From: Vibrio sp. J1-1
GTDB lineage: Bacteria; Pseudomonadota; Gammaproteobacteria; Enterobacterales; Vibrionaceae
Direction of reading: 5' to 3'
Length of the DNA: 64,000 nucleotides
Assembly (NCBI RefSeq): GCF_021728395.1
Contig: NZ_JAKKCM010000004.1
Span: 248,001 to 312,000, forward strand
Numbering within the stretch: the first letter of the stretch is position 1; each line of letters opens with the position of its first letter. Shown here piece after piece: positions 31,405 to 41,291 of the stretch. The notes beneath the pieces are model-generated. The model was given only the letters and a program-made list of their open reading frames with translations, made no database searches and was not told where the DNA came from. A program made the position numbers and the translations under genes.

Positions 31405-33768
31405 TCAAAAAGAAACGACTACTTCACCGGAACAATTAACAGTTCCCGTTTCACATACATAATAGCTATAAGTCGCATTGCCTCTGCCTATTTTTTCATC
31501 CGGATACGTTCCTCCGGATACACTAGGGGCAATAAGGTTGCCATCTCGGTAAACATCGACACTGGTTGATGCGTTCCAGCTCAGAACCACATCATGCCAT
31601 CCCGATTTAGCGGTGTTAGGAGTTGCTTCTAACCCAAACGAATCTACAGGGTCAGTAGTATTCCCCTCTCCAACCAAAGTTTCGATCACAAGTTTATCAA
31701 CGAATATTTCATCCAACTGAGTGTTTCCAGCGGTACGGTCAGTGTCGATTACCCGAATATAAACGGTACCGTCAATTCCCGCAGGCAAATTGGCACTATA
31801 GCTTTTCGTAACTCCATTAACAAAGAACCCGTCTATATTCAGATAGCTCGAACCATCAATAGAATAACTAAAAATAAAGGATTCCCCATCAGAAGAAACG
31901 CTTGAGCCAGCCTCAACAATTAGTGTGGAGCTACCTACTGGAACACCGGTAAATACCCAAGTGTGTTGCAGATAACTATAGCGATTGGCTGGTTTTCCTC
32001 CGGATAAACGCTCGGTAATGGTTTGAACGCTCACACCCGCTTCAGCAATATCTGCATAAGTACCCGTTACCGTACCTGCACCAAATATTTCACTGCTGGC
32101 AGTGGTAGTTTGAACCGTATCTGGAGGTGTACTAAACGTGGTAGCTGTAGCCACATAAGTATAGGCGGAACCCGATTCGTTATACGCACCAACTCGATAG
32201 TCATAAGTTGTATCAGGGTCTAAACCCGTATCGCTGTAGGAAGTGACATTTGCCCCAACGGTAGTAAGGTAAACGCTGTCACGCTCAATATGGAACCCTT
32301 GTTCATTATTCGAATTATCTGCCCACGTAAGCGTGATTTCTGTATCGGCATCTGCCGTCGCTGAGAGTGCGCTTGGCGCAGTGGGTAAAGTCGCAGGCTC
32401 TTGAACCGCATTCAATGCGTTGAGAACACCTCCAGAGACTGTTTTGCCTACTAAAGATGTCAGTGGACGAGTCGTGCTCAAAATACGGCTTTTAATTTCT
32501 GCATAGCCCCATTCGGGATGCATGCTCGCCACCAAAACAGCGACACCAGCGACATGAGGAGCAGCCATTGAGGTGCCTGACGCTATTTCATAGCCTCCAG
32601 TTATCGTATATGTACTCACGATGTCTTCGCCCGGCGCCCCGAGATCGACACTACCACTACCATAGTTTGAAAATGCAGACAGATCATCGTTTGCGTTTGT
32701 TGACGCGACCGAAATGATATTACCTAGGTTAAAAGAAGAAGGGTAATCCGGTGTCGAATCGTTATTATCCCCTACGCCATCGCTACCGCCATTGCCCGCA
32801 GCAGCGATAAATAGGTGGCCACCACTAATCGCCGCACTTTGAATCGCGTTATACAAAGCCGAGGAATATTCAGGCTCTCCTCCCCAGCTATTGTTTGATA
32901 TTTTCGCGCCATTCGCCACGGCGTACTCAATTGCACTAATAGCATCACTTGTGTAGCCAGATCCATCGGCACCAAGGAAACGCAGTGCCATAATTTGGCA
33001 TTGCCACGCAACGCCTGCTACGCCTACTTTATTATCACCTTGGGCACATATCGTTCCAGATACGTGCGTTCCGTGTCCATGTTCATCCATTGGGTCATTA
33101 TCATCATTATAAAAGTCATAACCATGTACTCCCTCGGAACTTCCTGGGTTGGTGTTCACCCACATATTGCCCACTAAGTCTTCATGGTTATAATCCACCC
33201 CAGTGTCAATCACCGCAACAATGACATCCGAACTACCTGTAGTTATGTCCCAAGCCAAATTAGCATCAATATCCGCGCCAGCCGTTATTGGGAACAAAGT
33301 ACCTAAGAAAGGCCCCCACAAATTAATATAAAAGCTGCCGTCATTATTCGGAGCCCATTGCAAACCCTCGGTATAGTAATAATCATCGGGTTCGACGTAA
33401 GCTCGAATAACATAGTCAGGCTCTACGAAATCGACAAAAGGCAACCGCTGTAAAGTTTCAATCGCCTTTTCTACACTACGACCGGGGCCTAACTGCAGAT
33501 GTTCGAGTGCATTGACGATGGCATATTGGCGCATCGTTTTACCGTTCACCAATTGCCTTGCTTGTTGTTTATTCGCCGCGCTGGCTTCTGGTTTAAAACG
33601 TATCAGAACCGACTCTGACGAGTACGCTAAAGATGGAGTATTTTCAAGTTCAGCACGAGCCGTAAGAGAGGCCGCATGAACAGGGATAGAGATAAGAGCG
33701 AGGAACAAAACACACCACAGTTTTTTAGTCAGAGCTCTTATAGCTTTAAGAATGGGGCTAGTAAACAT
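31405..33768 (-). CDS. Secreted subtilisin-family serine protease with fibronectin-III domain
   Basis: A 787-residue exported protease. Order: signal peptide (about 1-32, ending IPVHA), I9-type propeptide inhibitor (about 50-125), then an S8 catalytic domain with Asp188 (VIDTGVDY), His232 (GHGTHVSG), oxyanion Asn near 326 (AAAGNGG) and Ser400 (SGTSMAAPHVAG). These are followed by a fibronectin type III domain (about 465-555), a beta-sandwich region (about 560-690) and a short C-terminal Ig-like segment with two cysteines. All catalytic residues are present. It stands alone behind a terminator and is probably an extracellular degradative enzyme; the accessory domains suggest binding to an insoluble substrate. 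Confidence 0.93.
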   Translation of the reverse strand: MFTSPILKAIRALTKKLWCVLFLALISIPVHAASLTARAELENTPSLAYSSESVLIRFKPEASAANKQQARQLVNGKTMRQYAIVNALEHLQLGPGRSVEKAIETLQRLPFVDFVEPDYVIRAYVEPDDYYYTEGLQWAPNNDGSFYINLWGPFLGTLFPITAGADIDANLAWDITTGSSDVIVAVIDTGVDYNHEDLVGNMWVNTNPGSSEGVHGYDFYNDDNDPMDEHGHGTHVSGTICAQGDNKVGVAGVAWQCQIMALRFLGADGSGYTSDAISAIEYAVANGAKISNNSWGGEPEYSSALYNAIQSAAISGGHLFIAAAGNGGSDGVGDNNDSTPDYPSSFNLGNIISVASTNANDDLSAFSNYGSGSVDLGAPGEDIVSTYTITGGYEIASGTSMAAPHVAGVAVLVASMHPEWGYAEIKSRILSTTRPLTSLVGKTVSGGVLNALNAVQEPATLPTAPSALSATADADTEITLTWADNSNNEQGFHIERDSVYLTTVGANVTSYSDTGLDPDTTYDYRVGAYNESGSAYTYVATATTFSTPPDTVQTTTASSEIFGAGTVTGTYADIAEAGVSVQTITERLSGGKPANRYSYLQHTWVFTGVPVGSSTLIVEAGSSVSSDGESFIFSYSIDGSSYLNIDGFFVNGVTKSYSANLPAGIDGTVYIRVIDTDRTAGNTQLDEIFVDKLVIETLVGEGNTTDPVDSFGLEATPNTAKSGWHDVVLSWNASTSVDVYRDGNLIAPSVSGGTYPDEKIGRGNATYSYYVCETGTVNCSGEVVVSF

Positions 33769-33901
33769 AGTAGTTCTCTTCTTATTGAGTGTTTACACAG
33801 TTCACTAATCAGTCTAGGACAGTTTTTGTCTAAAGCATGTTTTTAGAAATGTTTTAATATACGTTCGTAACGTTTTATTTTTACTTCTGTAGATATTTAT
33901 C

Positions 33902-34546
33902 TTAGAAGACCTTAAATAACTCTGCACGATGATAACCGAGATAAGCCTTATGCTCTGGACGAACATTAAAATACATGCCCTCTCTCAGCCCGATTACTGT
34001 AGAATCTTCTAAGTGGCTAGAGATCATAACTTCTCCGTTATCATCAAAAGAAATAAAACCAATATCAAATGCTTTATCCAAATTAGCCAGCAGTAAGAGC
34101 CCATTAAATTTATCCAGACGCTCTTCATTATTTGAATCACGCCAAGGTTTTATATGAGAGGCCAACAACATTTGCGTGTTTCTATATCCCGTAACCGCGC
34201 ACCCACGCCACATTTGAATAAGATTCGACCGAAACTGCCCTTGTCCCATCCTAATATTTACTAGAATCGTTTTTCTGTTTCCGATAATGTCTTATCCGAC
34301 ATAACTTGCTTAGTATCTGCATTTACATCGACTTGAGATAGATCTGCTAGAAATTTTTGATAATGAGAAAGTGCCGAACTGTGCATCCTCTTCCCTTTAA
34401 AGCTGCGAATTTGAAACTCCTCTAACCTCTTTACCTTTTTTTTATAATCAAGAAATTTTCGTCATGTCTGCATCGGTGAGTGAGAGACTGTTGTAATTAG
34501 GAATGCTACCCATCAACGCATTAGTCGAGATATGGCAAATTGACAT
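33902..34546 (-). pseudogene. HNH endonuclease gene broken by two frameshifts
   Basis: The 115-codon open frame 33902-34249 encodes only the HNH half: IRMGQGQFRSNLIQMWRGCAVTG, LASHIKPW and NGLLLLANLDKAFDIGFISF. Coding continues upstream in other frames. One reads KKVKRLEEFQIRSFKGKR through SDKTLSETEKRF to a stop at 34261; one lost base there would rejoin LVNIRMGQG. Further upstream MSICHISTNALMGSIPNYNS reaches DADMTK, where one extra base in the A run near 34457 shifts the frame. Rejoined, it gives a protein of about 214 residues starting at 34546. The gene is therefore inactive, or the assembly has two errors. Such HNH proteins are often restriction or defence related. Confidence 0.75.
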
Positions 34547-34762
34547 TAACAGGGTGTAAATGAGCTATCACTCTCGATGAGAATGGGGCGAAAGTTTTTA
34601 AGCAAGAACGGTTCGAAAATAAGCTGGATAAATATCCCTTCTCGTACTAATGATGTAATACCCCTGTCCAAAACACGACGATTTACGTCAACTTCTATTC
34701 AGATATCATTCACAAAGTCTTCTAGCATGAACTTTTCTCATCAAAGAAAGGACAAATTAACA

Positions 34763-36445
34763 ATGTTAGAAATACCATCAGAAAAATACCGAGCAGCTCC
34801 TGTTATCAGCTTTCCACAGAGAACCTGGCCATCGAAGATATTAGACAAAGCCCCTCGCTGGTGTTCAACCGATTTACGAGATGGTAATCAGTCTTTATCT
34901 AACCCAATGAATATTGATAAAAAACTGAAGCTCTTTAACCACTTAGTTGAATCTGGATTCAAGGAGATTGAGGTTGCATTTCCATCAGCATCGCAAACGG
35001 ATTTTGACTTTGTTCGATGTCTGATCGAGAACGAGTTAATTCCAGATGATGTTACTATTCAGGTGATTACGCAATCCAGATCGGACTTGATTGAGCGAAC
35101 TATTGATTCTCTGACAGGGGCGCCTAAGGCCATAGTCCATTTGTACAATGCTACAGCTCCGTCTTTTAGAGATATTGTTTTTTCTCAGGATAAAAAGTCT
35201 ACTCTAGAACTTGCTGTAAATGGGGCTAAGCAGATTAAAGCCTTGTGTGATAAACGCCCTGAAACTGTATGGACTCTTGAGTATTCGCCAGAGACATTCA
35301 ATTTTACTGAACCCGCGTTTGCGCTTGAAATCTGTGAAGCAGTAGCGTCCGTGTGGCAACCAAGTAAGACATGCCAGCTTATCATTAACCTGCCAACAAC
35401 GGTTGAACGTAACACTCCTAACGTTTTTGCAGACCAGATTGAACACTTCATAAATACATTTAGTTCATTAGAGCACGTCACTATCAGTGTTCACCCTCAT
35501 AATGATCGAGGCACTGGTGTTGCTAGTGCCGAACTCGCCATATTAGCAGGAGCTGCTCGGGTAGAGGGTTGTTTATTTGGTAACGGTGAACGTACAGGTA
35601 ATGTTGACTTGGTCACACTCGCGCTAAACCTTTATTCACAAGGCATTGATCCTAAATTGCGCTTTCCTGACATTCGGCATACGGTTGAACTCGTCGAGCA
35701 GTGTAACGAAATCCCTGTTCATCCTCGTCACCCATATGCTGGAAGGCTAGTGTTCACCGCCTTTTCGGGATCGCATCAAGATGCCATTAAAAAAGGATTC
35801 TCTTCGCCTAGCTCTAAGTTGAAGACCTTCTGGGATATCCCTTATTTGCCGATAGACCCTATGGATTTGGGGTGTAACTATGAAGAAGTGATTCGTGTAA
35901 ATAGTCAGTCAGGTAAGAGTGGTGCTGCGTGGTTACTCCAAGAAAACCACGGATTGTTACTGCCTAAAATGCTCCAAGCCGATTTGAGTAAGAAAGTGAA
36001 AAGTCATACCGATAGATCGGGATGTGAAATTAACCTTTCGGAACTATGGCAACTATTCAGGCAGTCTTATGGTCTAGTGAGTAACCCGACCATAAGCTTG
36101 CAGAGCTATCACAGCCAAACAACAGAGCTTGGCCAAAAAATTGAAGCCAGAATTCATCACAACAACAAAATGATAGGATGTGTTGGTTATGGGAATGGTC
36201 TAATGTCTGCGTTGCTAAAAGGGTTAATGGAACAATATGGTTTGCAGGTGAATATCGTTGACTATCACGAGCATACTCTCGGTTCACGAACCCAGAGTAA
36301 AGCGGCTAGTTATGTGCAGCTGCAGTCTGCGATTTCTAACGTAAGCTTTTTTGGTGTCGCAATTGAAGAAGATGCAACAAAAGCTTCTCTACAAGCATTG
36401 TTGAATGCCTATTCTAATCTACTACAGACTAACTTAGCCCTTTAA
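34763..36445 (+). CDS. leuA: 2-isopropylmalate synthase, long form (LeuA2 type)
   Basis: Condenses acetyl-CoA with 2-ketoisovalerate, the first committed step to leucine. From MLEIPSEKYRAAPVISFPQR it has 560 residues. It has an HMGL-like TIM barrel with CSTDLRDGNQSL at about 34-45, VTISVHPHNDRGTGVA (metal-binding HxH) and GNGERTGNVDLVT, then a C-terminal LeuA dimer/regulatory domain (about 420-555) ending in a weakly conserved tail. This is the form typical of actinobacteria and fungi, not the E. coli LeuA. AAAGGA precedes 34763; the frame is open from 34577 but the extra 62 codons look non-coding. No leuBCD nearby. Its stop overlaps the AraC gene stop by 4 bp. Confidence 0.88.
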   Translation: MLEIPSEKYRAAPVISFPQRTWPSKILDKAPRWCSTDLRDGNQSLSNPMNIDKKLKLFNHLVESGFKEIEVAFPSASQTDFDFVRCLIENELIPDDVTIQVITQSRSDLIERTIDSLTGAPKAIVHLYNATAPSFRDIVFSQDKKSTLELAVNGAKQIKALCDKRPETVWTLEYSPETFNFTEPAFALEICEAVASVWQPSKTCQLIINLPTTVERNTPNVFADQIEHFINTFSSLEHVTISVHPHNDRGTGVASAELAILAGAARVEGCLFGNGERTGNVDLVTLALNLYSQGIDPKLRFPDIRHTVELVEQCNEIPVHPRHPYAGRLVFTAFSGSHQDAIKKGFSSPSSKLKTFWDIPYLPIDPMDLGCNYEEVIRVNSQSGKSGAAWLLQENHGLLLPKMLQADLSKKVKSHTDRSGCEINLSELWQLFRQSYGLVSNPTISLQSYHSQTTELGQKIEARIHHNNKMIGCVGYGNGLMSALLKGLMEQYGLQVNIVDYHEHTLGSRTQSKAASYVQLQSAISNVSFFGVAIEEDATKASLQALLNAYSNLLQTNLAL

Positions 36446-37218
36446 TCGTGTTCTAATGGAATAACCATTGGACAATATTCCCTCGGAGACAGCCCTGTTC
36501 GACTTTTAAACATCGCGCTAAATGCGCTAGGGCTGTCATATCCAATCGCTAATGCAGTATCTAACACACTACACCCGCTGGCTAAAAGTTCAGACGCATA
36601 TAGTAATCGTTTCTGACGCAGCCATTCTGTGAACGTTAGACCTAGCTCTTGCTGAAACCGACGAGAAACAGTTCTTTCACTTTGGCCCAAATACTTGGCA
36701 GCATCTGAAGCTGTCCATGGGTGTGAAAGACGCTCAGATACGTTTTTACAGAGCATGACCAATGCCTCTGTTCTTGGATTGGGGAGATAAAAATCAATGG
36801 GGTTTAGCAAACGTAATTCATCAAGTATCAGTTCAAATATTCGTTCTTCTCGCGTTCCCGCTACCCGAATATCAGGTAGAGATACGGCCTCAACAATTAA
36901 ACTGGTCAGCAACGACGAAACTTTCGATAGCACACAGGTATTGGGAAGGTCTGCCCTTGCCATAGGATCAACAAAAAGCGTACGAACTCGAACGTCCCCC
37001 GTAATTCTAAGGCTGTGTGAGATACCAGCAGGTACCCATAGCCCTTGATTCGTTGTCACAACCCACGACTCTGATTGTGTATCCACTCGAATAACACCGT
37101 TTAAAGCATGTAAAAACTGAGCGCACTGATGAGTATGAGGGGGTTCTACATCCCCATGAAAATAATTGTGTGCATATGCCAGTATTGGAGGGGCCAACGT
37201 TTCGTCACAAAACTTCAT
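36442..37218 (-). CDS. AraC family transcriptional regulator with cupin sensor
   Basis: 258 residues. The N-terminal half is a cupin-like ligand domain (HGDVEPPHTHQCAQFLHALNG and WVPAGISHSLRITGD). The C-terminal half has the double helix-turn-helix (SERTVSRRFQQELGLTFTEWLRQKRL and ALAIGYDSPSAFSAMFKSRTG, about 165-245). Arrangement is the ordinary AraC/ExsA type. It is convergent with leuA and overlaps it by 4 bp; regulation of leuA is possible but not shown. Confidence 0.88.
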   Translation of the reverse strand: MKFCDETLAPPILAYAHNYFHGDVEPPHTHQCAQFLHALNGVIRVDTQSESWVVTTNQGLWVPAGISHSLRITGDVRVRTLFVDPMARADLPNTCVLSKVSSLLTSLIVEAVSLPDIRVAGTREERIFELILDELRLLNPIDFYLPNPRTEALVMLCKNVSERLSHPWTASDAAKYLGQSERTVSRRFQQELGLTFTEWLRQKRLLYASELLASGCSVLDTALAIGYDSPSAFSAMFKSRTGLSPREYCPMVIPLEHD

Positions 37219-37615
37219 AAATACTCGAGTAAATCCTTATACCGAATGAAGAAATAATGTAACGAACTTATCCAGAATTCTCCAGAAGAAAGATAAGCTC
37301 TGTTTCCCTACTGAATAGCCACTTGGACAGTAGGCATAAACCTACTCACCTTAAAGCCCAGAAAATAATGAAGCCGCTATGCAAGCGCGAATAGAATATT
37401 GGTTTGAATATGCCAAACATATACGTTCGACTCGTGATAAATCCTTATTGTGAATACGCGCTTAACCAAAACGCTAATCTAGCCATTGCCTCTAAAATAC
37501 GACATACGCCAACACTTCCAGAGCCGGTATATGTCGACTACTGTCGTATAGAAAAGGAATGAAGATCTGAGAGCCTCATTCATTTTCTATTGGCTACGCA
37601 ATGTACTAAACCTCT
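37219..37615. other. Intergenic region upstream of the AraC gene
   Basis: 397 bp. A 50-codon plus-strand ORF (37410-37562, starting MPNIYVRLVINPYC) has no ribosome site and no recognisable family, so it is not called a gene. The short direct segment ACTGAATAGCCAC recurs near 47590. Nothing else is evident. Confidence 0.4.
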
Positions 37616-39127
37616 CTATCCCAAAGTAGGCATAGAGAAAGAGCTGGAGTGCTGCTCAAGACGAACACTAGCAGGCCAACGGCTAGTAACGGTTTTCATT
37701 TTTGTATAAAAACGTACGCCATCATTACCATGAACATTCAACGGTCCAAACACTGAGCGTTTCCATCCACCAAAACTGTGAAACGCCATCGGCACTGGGA
37801 TTGGTACATTAACTCCCACCATGCCAGCTTGAACGTCTTCGCTAAACTGCCTTGCTGTTTCACCATCCCGAGTAAAAATAGCGGTACCATTGCCATACTC
37901 ATGTTGGTTTATCAGTTTCAACGCGGTTTGGTAATCACTGACTCGGACCACGGAAAGTACCGGACCAAAGATTTCTTCTTTGTATATGGTCATATCTGAA
38001 GTGACTTTATCAATCAGTGTCGGCCCTACGAAATACCCTGTTTCATGGCCTGGAACCGAAAAGTCTCGGCCATCAACCTCAATCGCTGCACCTTGTTCTT
38101 CGCCCGATGAGATATAGTCACAAATCTTCTGTTTGTGTTGAGCTGATATAACAGGCCCCATGTCGTTTTCTCCCTCTTCGACAATGCCAGGTCCCACTTG
38201 CATCTCTGCTATTTTCTTTTTCAGCTCTGCAACTAAAACATCCGCTGTTTCATCACCGACAGCAACCACCACCGACAGTGCCATACAGCGCTCACCCGCT
38301 GCACCATATGCTGCGCCCATAATCGCGTTTACCGCCATATCCATATCCGAATCCGGCATTAAGATGCAGTGGTTTTTTGCTCCGCCCAAAGCTTGGCAGC
38401 GTTTGCCATGAGCCGAAGCAGTAGTATAGATGTACTCCGCAATGGGTGTAGAGCCAACAAAGCTCACCGCTTCAACGTCTGGTGCAGTAAGCAGCGCATC
38501 AACGACTTCTTTGTCACCATTAACAACGTTAAAAACTCCGTCCGGAAGGCCTGCCTCTTGGAGAAGCTCTGCTAAAATAAGCGCAGTTGAAGGATCTTTT
38601 TCAGACGGTTTTAGAATGAAAGTATTACCTGTAGCCAAAGCGATTGGGAACATCCACATTGGAACCATTGCTGGGAAGTTAAAAGGTGTAATACCCACGC
38701 ACACGCCCAGTGGCTGCATTAATGAATGGCTATCAACACCTGTACCAACATTCGCTGAGTGCTCACCTTTTTGAAGATGCGGAATACCACAAGCAAACTC
38801 TACAACCTCTAGCCCTCGTGTTACTTCACCCACAGCATCTGAATACACTTTGCCGTGCTCGTTTGAAATGACGCGAGCTAGTCTATCCATGTTGTTCTCA
38901 AGTAACGATTTAAACTTAAACATCACTCTCGCACGCTTTAATGGTGACGCTTTCGACCATGACATAAACGCTTGTTTAGCCACGCCGACCACTTCAGTCG
39001 CTTCAGCCGCAGAGCTCAATACCACCTGCTTGGTTTGCTCTCCTGTAGCCGGGTTAAAAACGGGAGAGAAACGCTCGCTGGTGCTGTTTTTAATGTTGCC
39101 GGCGATGTAATTTTGAACGGTTTCCAT
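37616..39127 (-). CDS. mmsA: Methylmalonate/malonate-semialdehyde dehydrogenase (acylating)
   Basis: CoA-dependent aldehyde dehydrogenase (IolA) turning malonate semialdehyde into acetyl-CoA and CO2, the last step of inositol breakdown. 503 residues with GITPFNFP (N-terminal NAD region), FVGSTPIAEYIY around 223-234 and the catalytic Cys281 in GERCMALS. LGGAKNH replaces the ELGGK glutamate motif of ordinary aldehyde dehydrogenases, which is diagnostic for the CoA-acylating MMSDH class. It lies 80 bp downstream of the iolC fusion gene on the same strand. Confidence 0.95.
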   Translation of the reverse strand: METVQNYIAGNIKNSTSERFSPVFNPATGEQTKQVVLSSAAEATEVVGVAKQAFMSWSKASPLKRARVMFKFKSLLENNMDRLARVISNEHGKVYSDAVGEVTRGLEVVEFACGIPHLQKGEHSANVGTGVDSHSLMQPLGVCVGITPFNFPAMVPMWMFPIALATGNTFILKPSEKDPSTALILAELLQEAGLPDGVFNVVNGDKEVVDALLTAPDVEAVSFVGSTPIAEYIYTTASAHGKRCQALGGAKNHCILMPDSDMDMAVNAIMGAAYGAAGERCMALSVVVAVGDETADVLVAELKKKIAEMQVGPGIVEEGENDMGPVISAQHKQKICDYISSGEEQGAAIEVDGRDFSVPGHETGYFVGPTLIDKVTSDMTIYKEEIFGPVLSVVRVSDYQTALKLINQHEYGNGTAIFTRDGETARQFSEDVQAGMVGVNVPIPVPMAFHSFGGWKRSVFGPLNVHGNDGVRFYTKMKTVTSRWPASVRLEQHSSSFSMPTLG

Positions 39128-39207
39128 GATTGCTCCAAATTAGTTATTTATTTCCTTGCCAAGCTCAATATCGACACTGAAAATTAGTTTGACTTGGCGT
39201 GCAGTGA

Positions 39208-41115
39208 TTAAGCTCGCTGTTTCCAAGCAGAAATGAGGTTTAAGTAGTTACGTTTGATTCGCGTTTTGAATTCTTCGTCGGATAACTCATTGGCTAACCA
39301 CGCTTTCGAAGGCTCACCAAATATCGTTCTCCCAACCGCAAAACCTTTCACCAAACGGCTCGTTCTAGCACACTTGAAGCCTGCCGTGAGTTCTTCCGGT
39401 GGAGCATCGAGTCCAAGCAGCACAACACCGTGACAGTATTTATCTTCGCGCTCGATAATCTCTTCTAACTGCTCCCACCCAGCTTCAGCCAGTGGAGGTA
39501 ACTTCCACCAATCTGGTTTGATCCCTATTTCATACATTCTTTGAACTGATTTAAGGTAGTACAGGTCATCCTGAGGCATATCGCGTGGCAATATAATTTC
39601 GAGAAGTAGCTCATGACCAGATTGGCAACACGTACGGTAGATGTCAGTAAGAGTACGCTCTTGTTGAGCTTTTAACTCCACAGCATCATTGGGATGATAA
39701 AACACTAAGCACTTTACAATATGCTCCTGTGGCCAAGAAATAAGTTGGGCACCTAAATTGCCGTGCTCTAACTCCAGCGGGCATGAACCGGGTAATTCAA
39801 TAGGACGGCCAATCCACCAGCCATTGCCTGTTGCTTCATTTAGCGCAGCTTGGCCATATGTTCCGTCACAAAGTAAACCGGCATTGCGCTGCAAGCCCTG
39901 TTCTTCCACCGTTTCCTGGTAGGCGTTCAAGATGAGCTTCTTCAATATCGAGATGCGGCTTAGAGGTGCCCCAACGTTTTTTGCCATCTGTTCAAGCTGC
40001 ATTCGGTGGTCAAAAGCCAGTACACATAAATCCCCCCACTCTTTATCTCGCGTAGTGACTCTATGTAAGTGGGTAAGTTTTTCATCAAGATCTGGTCGTG
40101 GAACGTGTTCCGCTCGACTTAAATAATCATCCAACTCATCTTTACTTGGCATGGCTGGTGCACACCCGTGACGCGATACTACAAGCGCCCCACATGCGTT
40201 AGCGTAGTCACAAGCTCGTTGCCAACTTTCGTTATTTAGGTAACCACGGAGTAAGCCCGACATAAATGCATCCCCTGCCCCCAGAACATTTAACACATCG
40301 ACTCTCACGCCTCTGGCGTTAAATGCCCCGTCCAAATTGTCCGGAATCTGCGATTCGTAAACAGAGCAACCAAGTGCCCCTCGCTTACAGACAAGAACTG
40401 CATCAGAGACTTGGCGAACACCATTTAATGCAGCCAGTGTCTCTGTTGCTCCTCCCGCGATATGGAACTCTTCTTCGGTGCCTACGATTAGGTCAAACAA
40501 ACCCAATACTTCTTTTAACTCTGTCGTTACTTGTTCAGACTCGATAAAACGTGTTTCACCATCGCCAAGAGAAGTTAACCCCCAGAGTACAGGACGATAA
40601 TCAATGTCTAGAACCGTTCTGACACCGTGTTTTCTCGCGTATCGCAATGCCGTTAGTACAGCTTGTCGCGTTTTAGGATGAGACAGATGTGTCCCTGTAA
40701 TTGCCAAGCAACGGGCAGAAGCAATGTAATCCTCATCAACATCGTCTGCCGTTATTGCCATATCAGCGCAGTTATCGCGATAAAAAATCAATGGGAAGGT
40801 ATCGTCATCTTTAATGCCTAAGATAACCAAAGCAGTGAGCCGCTCTTTATCAGTGATTAAATGACTGGTATCGACACCAAGTCTTTGTAACTCTTCTCTA
40901 AGAAAGCGCCCCATATGCTCATCACCAACTCTGGCAAACATTGATGACTTTAAACCTTGTCTAGCCGTTCCATACGCGACATTCCCTGAAGATCCTCCCA
41001 GATACTTAGAAAAACTACTCATATCTTCAAGACGAGCACCGATCTGCTGACCATAGAAATCAACGGCGACTCTCCCCATGCAGATAACATCCAATTTTTT
41101 ATCGCTACTGCTCAT
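39208..41115 (-). CDS. iolC: Fused 5-dehydro-2-deoxygluconokinase / DUF2090 aldolase-like protein
   Basis: From MSSSDKKLDVICMGRV the protein has 635 residues in two domains. The PfkB kinase (about 8-320) shows GGSSGNVAYGTARQG and the anion-hole GAGD at 279-282, and phosphorylates DKG. The DUF2090 domain (about 330-635, with CVLAFDHRMQLEQMA) has an aldolase-like TIM barrel and probably cleaves DKG-6-phosphate. AGGAG eight bases before the ATG at 41115 decides the start. It is divergent from the ABC importer, with iolA downstream. A second, single-domain kinase lies at 51524. Confidence 0.93.
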   Translation of the reverse strand: MSSSDKKLDVICMGRVAVDFYGQQIGARLEDMSSFSKYLGGSSGNVAYGTARQGLKSSMFARVGDEHMGRFLREELQRLGVDTSHLITDKERLTALVILGIKDDDTFPLIFYRDNCADMAITADDVDEDYIASARCLAITGTHLSHPKTRQAVLTALRYARKHGVRTVLDIDYRPVLWGLTSLGDGETRFIESEQVTTELKEVLGLFDLIVGTEEEFHIAGGATETLAALNGVRQVSDAVLVCKRGALGCSVYESQIPDNLDGAFNARGVRVDVLNVLGAGDAFMSGLLRGYLNNESWQRACDYANACGALVVSRHGCAPAMPSKDELDDYLSRAEHVPRPDLDEKLTHLHRVTTRDKEWGDLCVLAFDHRMQLEQMAKNVGAPLSRISILKKLILNAYQETVEEQGLQRNAGLLCDGTYGQAALNEATGNGWWIGRPIELPGSCPLELEHGNLGAQLISWPQEHIVKCLVFYHPNDAVELKAQQERTLTDIYRTCCQSGHELLLEIILPRDMPQDDLYYLKSVQRMYEIGIKPDWWKLPPLAEAGWEQLEEIIEREDKYCHGVVLLGLDAPPEELTAGFKCARTSRLVKGFAVGRTIFGEPSKAWLANELSDEEFKTRIKRNYLNLISAWKQRA

Positions 41116-41165
41116 AACATTCTCCTCAGATTGGCAGACTCGAGTGTGAGACGCCCTCAATTAAG

Positions 41166-41181
41166 TGAAATATTTATTTCA
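41166..41181. promoter_or_regulatory. TGAAA-N6-TTTCA dyad 1 (candidate RpiR operator)
   Basis: TGAAATATTTATTTCA, arms of 7 bp around TT, 50 bp upstream of the iolC fusion start. Confidence 0.65.
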
Positions 41182-41275
41182 TTTAATTGTATTTTGAAAT
41201 GAGCATTCAAAACTGTGACCAATGGCTATTTTTTTTAACCTGATAAAGTTACAAGCACAAAAACACCGATAAACA

Positions 41276-41291
41276 TGAAAATTATTTTTCA
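41276..41291. promoter_or_regulatory. TGAAA-N6-TTTCA dyad 2 (candidate RpiR operator)
   Basis: TGAAAATTATTTTTCA, 110 bp from dyad 1 (start to start), in the middle of the iolC/ABC gap. Confidence 0.65.

Noticed and set aside
34577-34762. N-terminal extension of LeuA
   Set aside because: The 62 extra codons are rich in Ser/Thr/Lys/Arg and lack family similarity; AAAGGA supports the start at 34763.
37410-37562. 50-codon plus-strand ORF in the gap before the AraC gene
   Set aside because: No Shine-Dalgarno sequence, no recognisable family, and a length that chance explains.
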